The notes under the pieces: model-generated
Told to the model about the DNA's origin: nothing
The model's database searches: none
What the model saw: only the letters and a program-made list of their open reading frames with translations
Origin: an uncultured Clostridiaceae bacterium
GTDB taxonomy: Bacteria; Bacillota; Clostridia; Lachnospirales; Lachnospiraceae
DNA length: 18,438 bases
Direction of reading: 5' to 3'
Assembly (NCBI GenBank): GCA_949948825.1
Contig: CATLIJ010000014.1
Location: forward strand, 1-18,438
Translations under genes and position numbers: made by a program
In this document: one piece after another, positions 1 to 7,454 of the stretch
Layout: each line of letters starts with the position of its first letter
How positions within the stretch are numbered: the stretch's first letter is position 1

Positions 1-1
1 G

Positions 2-325
2 GAGGGAGAGCTGGCTGTGATTCCCGGCGCCATGGGTTCTTACAGCTATGTGGTTCGGGGAAAGGGAAATCCCAAGAGCTTTTGCAGCTCCTCCCATGGA
101 GCAGGAAGAGCCTATTCCAGAAAGGGCGCTATGGAGGCTTTTACCTGTGAACAGGTAATCCGTGATTTGAAGGATCAGGGTGTTGTGCTGGGGAAAAATA
201 AGAAAGCAGATGTGGCGGAAGAGTGCCGGTTTGCTTATAAGGACATTCAGACAGTTATGAAGGACCAGGAGGATCTGGTGGAGATTGTGACAGAGCTGAA
301 GACGGTTGGGGTGGTAAAAGGGTGA
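2..325 (+). CDS. rtcB: RNA-splicing ligase RtcB, C-terminal part (5' end outside window)
   Basis: The reading frame is open from the left edge and ends at TGA 323-325, so only about the last 107 residues are visible. RtcB joins RNA 2',3'-cyclic phosphate or 3'-phosphate ends to 5'-OH ends using GTP and Mn2+, in RNA repair or tRNA splicing. Seen here are the family motifs PGAMGSYSYVVRGKGN, then SFCSSSHGAGRAYSRKGA; the histidine of HGAGR is the known guanylylation site of the family. The tail (ADVAEECRFAYKDIQTVMKDQEDLVEIVTELKTVGVVKG) is the usual RtcB ending, so the C-terminus is complete. A GTG at 17 opens an apparent ORF, but the motif continues upstream of it (GELAVIPGAMGS), so that is not the true start. 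No archease or rtcR gene is visible downstream. The identification is firm. Confidence 0.93.
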   Translation, partial: EGELAVIPGAMGSYSYVVRGKGNPKSFCSSSHGAGRAYSRKGAMEAFTCEQVIRDLKDQGVVLGKNKKADVAEECRFAYKDIQTVMKDQEDLVEIVTELKTVGVVKG

Positions 326-417
326 GAAGAAATTAGATATGAATAGAAATGTAAAAATAGGCTATATTTAATTTAAGGGATATGATATACTTGGAGTATA
401 AGGAAGGGGGCGATGGA

Positions 418-1602
418 ATGAATTTGAAGAAAATTAGTGTTGGTAATTTTAAATCTTTATATCATGTATCCTTTGAACCGGGAAAAGTGAATGTGTTTAT
501 TGGAGCGAATGGTTCTGGAAAGTCTACTATATTGGAAGCGATTGGATTATTGAGCGCAGCGATGATGGATAGGGTGGATGCCAGCAGTCTTCAGAGAAAA
601 GGTATTCGATTGAGTGTCCCTTCGTTATATAAGTCAAATTTTAAAACGATTGACAGAACAAAATTGACTCTGGATTTTTCTCTTGAATGGGAAGAGGAAA
701 AAGAATTGGATGTTTTCCAATATGATGTTCACTTAACAGCACCAAAGGATACGGATTACTGGAAATATCACTCGGAAGCTTTCTTTTTGAATAAGGAAAA
801 AAAATGGGGCAGGAGTAATGCTTCGCAGAAACAAAGCAATAATTACATTGGCTTTTTTTTAATCGACGAAAACCAGGAACTGGAAGAAGGAAGAAAGATT
901 GCGCAAAGCTTTAGAGATTATGGTATTTTTCAGCCGAATACAATGACTTTAAGAGGAATTGTACCAGATCCCAACCAGATGACGCCAATAGGACTTAATG
1001 GGGGAAGACTGGCTGAAGCATTACAGGATCTTATCAAAGAAATGGATGATGAGTGTTTTTTAGGCACTCTGCCTATGGATGATGTTTTAGATTTGGTGGA
1101 TTGGGCATCAACGATTTCTGTGGATGTTCCGAAAAAGAAAAATATTAATTCAAACATTCCTACAACAAGGCAGATTATTGAGTTTAGTGATCGCTTTATG
1201 AAAGATAGTGTAAAATTTACCGGTTATGATGCTAGTGAGGGTGCCTTATATGTGTTATTTATGCTATGTCTTGCCATGCATCCCCATAGTCCGGCGATTT
1301 TTGCAGTAGACAGTTTTGATCATGCATTGAACCCTACGCTTGCAAAAAAGATGATTCAGGTTTTTTGTGAGCAAATTATTAAGAATGGCAAGCATGTTTT
1401 TTTAACAACCCATAATCCTTTGGTTTTAGATGGGTTGGATTTAAGCAATGAGGATATCCGGCTGTTTGCAGTAGACAGGGATAAATATGGCTATGCACAA
1501 ATAAAAAGGATTAAAGTATCACAGGAACTCATTCAAGAGGGGCAGCCACTATCAAGGCTTTGGATGAATGGGAGAATTGGAGGTGTGCCAGAGCTGATAT
1601 GA
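418..1602 (+). CDS. AAA (OLD/RecF-like) ATPase of a two-gene putative defence module
   Basis: This 394-residue protein is probably a cytosolic ABC/SMC-type ATPase working with the overlapping downstream Toprim protein. Residues 1-20 (NLKKISVGNFKSLYHVSFE) are the usual N-terminal strand of the family. Walker A is GANGSGKST at 29-37, the signature-like SEG is at 273-275 and the switch histidine is H332 in LTTHNPLVLDGL. The Walker B region is IFAVDSFDHALNP, with D298 followed by S299 where most relatives have glutamate (DEPE). The ATG at 418 is chosen because AAGGAAGGGGG ends 7 bases before it; an in-frame ATG at 382 has no ribosome binding site. The gene is much richer in A+T than rtcB or the downstream housekeeping genes, with many AAA, TTT, TTA and GAA codons, which suggests horizontal acquisition. 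ATPase plus Toprim is the plan of PARIS (AriA/AriB), AbiL and split OLD systems, but I cannot name the family. A defence role is inferred. Confidence 0.85.
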   Translation: MNLKKISVGNFKSLYHVSFEPGKVNVFIGANGSGKSTILEAIGLLSAAMMDRVDASSLQRKGIRLSVPSLYKSNFKTIDRTKLTLDFSLEWEEEKELDVFQYDVHLTAPKDTDYWKYHSEAFFLNKEKKWGRSNASQKQSNNYIGFFLIDENQELEEGRKIAQSFRDYGIFQPNTMTLRGIVPDPNQMTPIGLNGGRLAEALQDLIKEMDDECFLGTLPMDDVLDLVDWASTISVDVPKKKNINSNIPTTRQIIEFSDRFMKDSVKFTGYDASEGALYVLFMLCLAMHPHSPAIFAVDSFDHALNPTLAKKMIQVFCEQIIKNGKHVFLTTHNPLVLDGLDLSNEDIRLFAVDRDKYGYAQIKRIKVSQELIQEGQPLSRLWMNGRIGGVPELI

Positions 1603-2336
1603 AAAATATAGGAATTGTTTGTGAAGGGCCTACAGATTATATCATTTTACGTGGAGTAATTGACAAGATTACTGGTGAAGATAATCATTATGTTCAGTTA
1701 CAGCCAGAACCTGATTTGACAGGAGAATATGGGAATGGGTGGAAGGGTGTGTGGAAATGGTGCAGAGATAATGCGGAAATTAAAGATAAATTGATGAGAG
1801 ATATCGAGCCTCAACTTGATATTTTAATTATACAGATAGATGGTGACGTTTCGCGCAAGGAAAAACCAGCACATTGCTGGTGCGAATCTACGGTTTGCGA
1901 ATATAAAGGAATTAGAAATCCATTGGAATGTGATGTGAAAAAAGAAATAAAAGATACTTGCCCTATTGTGCTTCCATGTAAAAACCATGAATATTCTGTA
2001 AAAGGTTATATGGAGCATTTATCATATTTAATAACAACATGGTTAGGAGATTTGAATAATACTTGTATTGTAATACCTTGTGACAGCACGGAAGCATGGG
2101 TGATTGCTGCATATGATGAAACAGAAGATGCAGAATTAGTAGAAGATCCGTGGTTAAATAGAATTTCGAAAAAGAAATATTATCATGATATACGGATTTC
2201 TGGAAATAAGAAGAGAGTGCGAATCTATGAGCAATTTGCAAAAAGGGTTTGTACAAACTGGAATCAGGTAGCCAGGATATGTTTAAGTGCAAGAAACTTT
2301 GAAAGGAGTTTAGGTTTACTTGTTGCAGGCTGTTGA
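1599..2336 (+). CDS. Toprim-fold (DUF4276/RloB/AriB-like) putative nuclease partner of the ATPase
   Basis: This 245-residue protein probably carries a Toprim catalytic domain and may be the nuclease effector released or regulated by the upstream ATPase. E9 lies in IGIVCEGPTDYIILRGV and D81/D83 in ILIIQIDGDVSRK, the spacing of the Toprim glutamate and DxD metal ligands. P159-x-CDSTEAWVIAAYDE around E165 resembles the (S/T)xEaWLLA block seen after the Toprim core in DUF4276/RloB-type proteins. Between them lies a cysteine-rich stretch (HCWCESTVC, then LEC, TCP and PC), possibly a zinc-binding insertion. The ATG at 1599 overlaps the ATPase stop as ATGA, indicating translational coupling; GGAGG lies at 1579-1583, rather far upstream, and a TTG at 1560 could add 13 residues. 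Composition is A+T-rich like its partner. The Toprim call is fairly sure from the motifs; the exact family and target are unknown. Confidence 0.75.
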   Translation: MKNIGIVCEGPTDYIILRGVIDKITGEDNHYVQLQPEPDLTGEYGNGWKGVWKWCRDNAEIKDKLMRDIEPQLDILIIQIDGDVSRKEKPAHCWCESTVCEYKGIRNPLECDVKKEIKDTCPIVLPCKNHEYSVKGYMEHLSYLITTWLGDLNNTCIVIPCDSTEAWVIAAYDETEDAELVEDPWLNRISKKKYYHDIRISGNKKRVRIYEQFAKRVCTNWNQVARICLSARNFERSLGLLVAGC

Positions 2337-2387
2337 ATTTAAAATTGGTTGTGCGATGTCCATTTGATAGGGAATCTGAACTGCAGC

Positions 2388-2416
2388 ACATATTCCCCCA
2401 TCCCCCCGCATAAGAT
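2388..2416 (+). promoter_or_regulatory. Sigma-E-type promoter of spoIIID
   Basis: ACATATT at 2388-2394 and CATAAGAT at 2409-2416 are separated by 14 bases. The B. subtilis sigma-E consensus is KMATATT, 14-15 bases, CATACAMT. It lies 28 bases upstream of the spoIIID start, as expected since spoIIID is a known sigma-E-dependent mother-cell gene. The -35 matches at 6 of 7 positions and the -10 at 6 of 8. Confidence 0.65.
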
Positions 2417-2443
2417 GTAAAAAACATTCTCAAGGGTAACACC

Positions 2444-2719
2444 ATGAAGGATTATATCGAAGAGCGGGCAGTGGCAATCGCTAATTACATTATAGACCAT
2501 AATGCGACGGTGCGTCAGACAGCAAAGCGGTTTGGAATTAGCAAGAGCACAGTGCATAAGGATGTAACCGACCGTCTGGAGCATATCAACCCATCTTTGG
2601 CGGCCCGAGCCCGGATTGTGCTGGATGTAAACAAGTCAGAGCGGCATATACGGGGCGGGCTGGCAACCAGGGAAAAATACCAGCATAGGTTAGCGATCTG
2701 CAGCAAAAAGGACGAATAG
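2444..2719 (+). CDS. spoIIID: Sporulation transcription factor SpoIIID
   Basis: This 91-residue DNA-binding protein switches mother-cell transcription from the early sigma-E phase to the sigma-K phase. Its length matches B. subtilis SpoIIID (93). The start MKDYIEERAVAIANYIIDHNATVRQTAKRFG, the helix-turn-helix at about 22-45 (QTAKRFGISKSTVHKDVTDRL) and the block VDVNKSERHIRGGLATREKYQ in variant form (LDVNKSERHIRGGLATREKY) are all characteristic. The ATG at 2444 follows AAGGG at 2432-2436. It is preceded by a sigma-E-like promoter and followed by a terminator at 2772, so it appears monocistronic. It is directly downstream of the imported-looking ATPase/Toprim pair, not of the spoIID/spoIIQ or mbl genes often found beside it in other Firmicutes. 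Confidence 0.96.
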   Translation: MKDYIEERAVAIANYIIDHNATVRQTAKRFGISKSTVHKDVTDRLEHINPSLAARARIVLDVNKSERHIRGGLATREKYQHRLAICSKKDE

Positions 2720-2771
2720 GATAAAAGACAAATCAAAGAGACTTTCCGCCTGATGGAGAAGAATTACAAAA

Positions 2772-2817
2772 AAGAGCAGACTGCTTTCCCATCGAAAACA
2801 AACTGCTCTTACTTTTT
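2772..2817. terminator. Bidirectional intrinsic terminator between spoIIID and the convergent hydrolase gene
   Basis: AAGAGCAG at 2772-2779 pairs perfectly with CTGCTCTT at 2803-2810. TTTTT follows on the plus strand (2813-2817), and on the minus strand the stem runs into a T tract (complement of the A run at 2768-2774). The 23-base loop is long, so efficiency is uncertain, but the position between two convergent genes fits. Confidence 0.65.
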
Positions 2818-2845
2818 GGAAATCAATAAAACGGCATTTGATATT

Positions 2846-3946
2846 TTATCGGATGATCTGTTCTCCATCCTTCATCACATAATGCTTCTCAACTCCCATG
2901 CCAACCATCCAGCGCTTGGTGGTCTGAGTGGCATATTGGGTTTCATCCCCTTCCCACAGCCATTTGGGAGTGGGCCACAGGCAGATGGAAGGCTGGATTG
3001 CCTGATAGACCTCCTCTGACACACCGTCCTGGCCATGATGGGCCATCTGCACAAGATCTGCCTTTAATCCAGGAACACCCACATCAGCAAGAAGCCGCTG
3101 GCCTCCTTCATAACACATATCGCCTAAAATGAGAAGCCGTTTGTTGTTAATGGTCAGCATATAGGCAATGCTGGCATTGTTCCCGGTATAGTGGCTGTCG
3201 CCAGCATTGGTTAAATCATAGCGGTCATTTAAAACCTGAATGGTAACATCATCCACCTGAATCGTCTGGTTTTTGCTGACAAAGTGAACTCTGTTCTGAG
3301 GAAGCCGGGATAAGGTGTCAATAAAGCGGATTGCCATGTCAGCTGCTGTTGGGTCATTGGCTGTATACCACTCCTTGCTGGCCAGAGAACAGTAAATGTT
3401 ATCAATGGAAATGCCATTGTTGGCCTGAAGAAGTTTGTTCAATGCGCCAATATGGTCGCTGTGAGGATGAGTGACCAGCCATGCAGCTACCCGGCCCCCA
3501 TGGTCCTTAATATGATTTCTTAAGCTGTCTGCATCCTGCTCAAAACCGCCGTCAATGACAATCAGGCTTCCATTGCTGGTTTCCAAAATCATGGACAGGG
3601 TTTGTCCTCCGGTGCCGCTGCCCCGAAAGGTGAGAGATGCGCCTCCAAAAATCGGTTCCGGCCAATTATTTTCCTTCTCTCCTTCTGTGACAATCGTGGA
3701 CAGGGAAGGATAAGTCACCGGACTGGCAACTCCATCAGATCCGGAGGGGCCGGGATTCATGGCATCTCCATTCATTGGAGGAGGAACCGGGATGGAATCC
3801 GCAGCCACAGGGCTGACGCTTCCGGTTATGGGGCTGGGAACTGTAGGATTCACGTCTGCAAATGCTGTCATATGGCCAGCTGTCATGGTAAACGCCAGAC
3901 ATGCAGCGGCAAATCTTCCTGAAATATAGTTCTGTTTTAATCTCAT
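2846..3946 (-). CDS. Secreted metallo-beta-lactamase-fold hydrolase (ComEC C-terminal-like)
   Basis: A 366-residue exported hydrolase. The N-terminus is a signal peptide (MRLKQNYISGRFAAACLAFTMTAGHMTAFA, probable cleavage after AFA), followed by a Pro/Ser/Gly-rich linker to about residue 80 and then the MBL fold. Metal ligands are visible as THPHSDH (H160, H162, D164, H165), with later LLILGDMCYEGG and KADLVQMAHHGQDG blocks. The latter resemble the detached MBL domain of ComEC and related competence-type hydrolases, which suggests a phosphodiester or nucleic-acid substrate; this is inferred. The ATG at 3946 follows GGGAG by 10 bases; a GTG at 3985 would add 13 residues that spoil the signal peptide. 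The gene is convergent with spoIIID. A TATAGT box at 4011-4006 could be its -10 element, but I see no clear -35. Confidence 0.85.
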   Translation of the reverse strand: MRLKQNYISGRFAAACLAFTMTAGHMTAFADVNPTVPSPITGSVSPVAADSIPVPPPMNGDAMNPGPSGSDGVASPVTYPSLSTIVTEGEKENNWPEPIFGGASLTFRGSGTGGQTLSMILETSNGSLIVIDGGFEQDADSLRNHIKDHGGRVAAWLVTHPHSDHIGALNKLLQANNGISIDNIYCSLASKEWYTANDPTAADMAIRFIDTLSRLPQNRVHFVSKNQTIQVDDVTIQVLNDRYDLTNAGDSHYTGNNASIAYMLTINNKRLLILGDMCYEGGQRLLADVGVPGLKADLVQMAHHGQDGVSEEVYQAIQPSICLWPTPKWLWEGDETQYATQTTKRWMVGMGVEKHYVMKDGEQIIR

Positions 3947-4143
3947 ACTGGTTATTCTCCCATGCGTTCTAGATTGACAATTCACATTAAGCTCATGCTT
4001 GTAACACTATACCAGAAATCTCCCTGTTTGAGTAGGCGTTTTATAAAATTGACAGAAAATCTTCAGAAAAGAAAATGCCCCCAATGAACAGCAACGAAAA
4101 GAGAATTCTGTCACAATGACAATAAGCAAAGGAAATCCTTCTT

Positions 4144-5988
4144 CTAATCTGCGGTGATTCCCATGAGAAGGGCCAGGTTTGTCTGGCCTCTCTTTTCGTC
4201 GGTGGAAGCCGACACGAAAAAGTTGGTTTGAAAGTCCAGGGTTACGAGCTGGTAAGGTTCGGCAGAAATCGTTATTTTTGTCATATTCTCCGTAAGCGTC
4301 ACTTTTTGTTCTGGTTTACTGTCCTTGAAAACCATGATTTCGTAGGTTTCATTGGGATCCATTTCAATCGGATAGAAAAAGGTCAGATCAATCTTTCCGG
4401 TTTTGCCGGCCATGACCTGGACTTGCGCCTGTTCATCCATCCAGTTATCATCATAATATCCGTAAATGGTACGGCATTTAAATTCCTTTGCCAGATTGGT
4501 CACATCATGGAAACGGTTGTTTTTTACATCCTCCTGAATGACCAGCATGTCATCCGTAATGGTTCCAATATCCCGCAGATCTTCCACATGAATGATCTCA
4601 ATACAGTTTTCCCGGTTTTGCTTGTCAAAAACCCGGAAAAAATTTTCAGCGCAAAAATCATTTAAATGAAAATTGTTTCCAATTACATACATGGTTTTTC
4701 CATAAATTTCATCCCCGTAAAGACCGTAGGTTTCCTGGGCCAGGGAATTGTACCGATGCTGGTCGCCCCAATAATACAGCATGGGAAATTTGCTGCGGTA
4801 ATGGACTTCCACAGGAACCATGAGAACTCCGTAGGCAGCGATAAGGGCCAGCAAAAGCCCGGACCGGGATATTTTTCCCTGTTTGGAATCATTTAGGGAA
4901 AGGACGCCATACATCCAGGACATAAACAGCAGGGCAGCTGTATAGGACACATAGACCCACCGCATTTCCACCCGGATGGTTACGCTGGAGCAGGCGATGC
5001 ATGCACCAATAAAGCAAAAAAACAAGAAAGCATTTTGTATATATTTCCAGAAGTTTTCCGGACGGCCAGACAAAAAGCGGATAAAGGCAGCAACCAGCCC
5101 CAAAAGCATCAGATCCGACAAGGCGACAAGACCTAAAACCCAGGAGGGAGAGTCCCGGAAATATTCTCCGCTGAACATGACAGGGCCTGCGTTGATGCCA
5201 AATACATAGGCAATCTGGCTGAATGCATACTGAAATACTGTGCCAATGGAAAAGGTTTTTACTACCTTTGTACCTCCGGTTCCCGCGGGAAGCAATGTGC
5301 CAATGGTCAGAAAACGAATGAGCTGCACAAGAATAAAGGCTCCAATGGAGGCTGCCCATAATCTCCGGTTGGTGTCCTTTCGGAAGATCAAAACCAGAAG
5401 CAGCAGGGGGAACAGGACCATGTACCGTTCATGGACAAAACAAATGCATGCATACAGAAAACAGGCCCACAGAAATTTTCGCTGTCCCGGGGAGGAATCC
5501 TGATTTAAGTATTCATAAAGCAAATCTAAAATGCCAATGGCAATAACAAGAGACAGGGTTTCCAAAAGTCCCATCATCTGGCCAATCTGATAATAGGAGA
5601 ACCGGGACAGCAAATACAAGGTTCCGCACAGGCTGCCCACAAAGGTATTGCGGCTGTATTTTCTGGAAAGCCAGTATACCAGAAAGGCAATCAAAGTATT
5701 TAACAGGATATTAAAGGGTACAATCCATTCAATATGAGTCCCGATCAGGTCCAGCTCCAGCCGGGAGGCAAGGTTGAAGAGAGACCGGAACCGGGGGCCG
5801 CCCAGGGGAAGAATATCTTCCCAAAAGGTTTGCTCTTTATACCAGTACCAGCGGTTTAAGTCATCCATATAAAGCCCGTAGATTTCTACATCCTGGTTGA
5901 TCAAAAAGGCAAATCCCAGCAGAAAACACCCAATGAGCCCATGGGTTTTCCAGTCAGACCAGAAAGACCGTCTGTTTTGATTTTCCAT
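4144..5988 (-). CDS. Polytopic membrane protein, GT-C-glycosyltransferase-like, function unknown
   Basis: A 614-residue integral membrane protein. About ten hydrophobic segments span residues 15-410 (the first at about 17-32, GLIGCFLLGFAFLI), and the C-terminal 200 residues look like a soluble, probably extracytoplasmic, domain. D42/D43 in GLYMDDLNRWYWY lie just after the first membrane segment, where GT-C enzymes carry their acidic metal or substrate motif, so a lipid-linked-sugar transferase is a reasonable guess but not proven. The ATG at 5988 follows GAGG by 11 bases. It starts 49 bases after the aldehyde dehydrogenase stop on the same strand with no terminator seen between, so it is probably the last gene of that operon, although the metabolic link is unclear. 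I do not recognise a named family. Confidence 0.8.
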   Translation of the reverse strand: MENQNRRSFWSDWKTHGLIGCFLLGFAFLINQDVEIYGLYMDDLNRWYWYKEQTFWEDILPLGGPRFRSLFNLASRLELDLIGTHIEWIVPFNILLNTLIAFLVYWLSRKYSRNTFVGSLCGTLYLLSRFSYYQIGQMMGLLETLSLVIAIGILDLLYEYLNQDSSPGQRKFLWACFLYACICFVHERYMVLFPLLLLVLIFRKDTNRRLWAASIGAFILVQLIRFLTIGTLLPAGTGGTKVVKTFSIGTVFQYAFSQIAYVFGINAGPVMFSGEYFRDSPSWVLGLVALSDLMLLGLVAAFIRFLSGRPENFWKYIQNAFLFFCFIGACIACSSVTIRVEMRWVYVSYTAALLFMSWMYGVLSLNDSKQGKISRSGLLLALIAAYGVLMVPVEVHYRSKFPMLYYWGDQHRYNSLAQETYGLYGDEIYGKTMYVIGNNFHLNDFCAENFFRVFDKQNRENCIEIIHVEDLRDIGTITDDMLVIQEDVKNNRFHDVTNLAKEFKCRTIYGYYDDNWMDEQAQVQVMAGKTGKIDLTFFYPIEMDPNETYEIMVFKDSKPEQKVTLTENMTKITISAEPYQLVTLDFQTNFFVSASTDEKRGQTNLALLMGITAD

Positions 5989-6037
5989 GTTTCTTTTATC
6001 CTCATTTCATTTAAAATAAATATTTTGTAACGGATGG

Positions 6038-7417
6038 TTAACTCAAAAATTTCCGGATCAGCCATCTGTAGATGGGATTGTATGGCTGATACCGCATGGG
6101 AAGATCCAGCCATGTCTTTTTATCCATAATGCTTTTTTGGTGAGAAAAGGTTTCAAAGCCTTCCTTCCCATGATAAGCGCCCATGCCGCTTTCTCCAAAT
6201 CCGCCAAATCCCATTTCACTGGTAGCCAGATGAATGACAGTATCATTGATACAACCTCCTCCAAAACCACAGCGGGAGAGAATTTTTCGGGCGGCCTTTT
6301 TGTCCTTTGTGAAAATATAAAGGGCCAGAGGATGGGGCAGGGTATTCAGCTTTTGAATCCCCTTGTCTAAGGATTCATAGGTCAGTACTGGCAGGATAGG
6401 GCCAAAAATTTCCTCCTGCATAACCGGGTCCTGAAAGGTCACAGAATCCAGAACTGTAGGCTCAATCTGAAGGGTCTGGCTGTTCCAGGCTCCGCCCATA
6501 ACCACTTTTGACGGATCAATCAGGCTGGTAAGCCGATTAAAATGTTTTTCATTGATGATTTTCCCGTAGTTTTTGTTCAGGAGAGGGTATTTGCCAAACT
6601 GCTTTGTAATCTGTTTCCTGATTTCCCTGACCAGAGGTTCTTTTACAGAGCTGTGGCAGTAAATGTAATCAGGAGCCACACAGGTTTGACCGCAGTTTAA
6701 AAATTTGCCGAACACAATACGGCGGGCGGCAAGGGGAAGATTGGCAGTGGAATCTACCACGCAGGGGCTTTTTCCTCCCAGCTCCAGGGTTACAGGAGTC
6801 AGATGCTTTGCGGCGCAGGTCATCACCTCCCGGCCCACACTTTGGCTTCCCGTAAAGAAAATATAATCAAAATGCTGCTGTAAAAGGCAGGTATTCTCAG
6901 CTCTTCCCCCAGTGACAACTGCAACCTGCTTTTCATCAAAGCACGATTGGAGCATGGCGTTGATAACCTGGCTGGTGCAGGGAGAGTAAGCGCTGGGCTT
7001 TACAATGACTGTGTTGCCTGCAGCAATGGCATTGACCAGGGGACTTAAGGTGAGTAAAAACGGGTAATTCCAGGGACTCATAATCAAAACCACTCCATAG
7101 GGAGAAGGCTTTTGAAAACTCCTTCCTGGAAACTGGGCCAGGGGAGTGGGCTTTTTTGTCTCTTCCGAAAAACGGCGGATGTGTTTTAACATATAAGTGA
7201 TTTCACTTAAAACAAGACCAGTTTCACACATATAGCTTTCAAAAGAACTTTTTCCAAGGTCTTTTTTCAAGGCTTCCTGGATGGCAGTTTCCTGACTTAA
7301 AATACAGGATTTTAAGGTTTTCAGGGCCTGAATGCGCCGACTGACGTTTAAGGTTGCTCCGGTGAGAAACCAGGAGCGCTGCTTGTCCACAAGAGACTGG
7401 ATTTCTTTTTGATTCAT
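6038..7417 (-). CDS. Class-3-like NAD(P)-dependent aldehyde dehydrogenase
   Basis: A 459-residue enzyme oxidising aldehydes to acids. It is shorter than typical 490-500-residue ALDHs and matches the ALDH3/YwdH group. Visible are the cofactor and substrate blocks PWNYPF (N117), VIVKPSAYS (K140), FFTGSQSVG (188-194), the general base E212 in TLELGGKSP and the catalytic nucleophile C246 in NCGQTCVAPDY, then EEIFGPILPV. The C-terminus (YNPIYRWLIRKFLS) is hydrophobic and basic, as in membrane-associated ALDH3 enzymes. The ATG at 7417 has AAAGGAG 7 bases upstream. The start is 37 bases after the iron alcohol dehydrogenase stop, so the two are almost certainly co-transcribed and could take an alcohol to the acid in two steps, or detoxify fatty or aromatic aldehydes; the substrate cannot be read from sequence. 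Confidence 0.93.
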   Translation of the reverse strand: MNQKEIQSLVDKQRSWFLTGATLNVSRRIQALKTLKSCILSQETAIQEALKKDLGKSSFESYMCETGLVLSEITYMLKHIRRFSEETKKPTPLAQFPGRSFQKPSPYGVVLIMSPWNYPFLLTLSPLVNAIAAGNTVIVKPSAYSPCTSQVINAMLQSCFDEKQVAVVTGGRAENTCLLQQHFDYIFFTGSQSVGREVMTCAAKHLTPVTLELGGKSPCVVDSTANLPLAARRIVFGKFLNCGQTCVAPDYIYCHSSVKEPLVREIRKQITKQFGKYPLLNKNYGKIINEKHFNRLTSLIDPSKVVMGGAWNSQTLQIEPTVLDSVTFQDPVMQEEIFGPILPVLTYESLDKGIQKLNTLPHPLALYIFTKDKKAARKILSRCGFGGGCINDTVIHLATSEMGFGGFGESGMGAYHGKEGFETFSHQKSIMDKKTWLDLPMRYQPYNPIYRWLIRKFLS

Positions 7418-7454
7418 GGATGGACTCCTTTCCGGAATATGTTCAATTCATTCT

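Noticed and set aside
2280..2336. Frameshift truncating the Toprim protein
   Set aside because: The tail (FERSLGLLVAGC) looks abrupt, but the other frames after it give no longer family-like extension that I can recognise.
1963..2445. 160-codon minus-strand frame antisense to the Toprim gene
   Set aside because: It opposes a motif-bearing, translationally coupled gene and has no ribosome binding site or recognisable domain.
4109..4121. Small hairpin TGTCA-CAA-TGACA as terminator of the dehydrogenase operon
   Set aside because: Only 5 base pairs with no clean T run after it on the minus strand.
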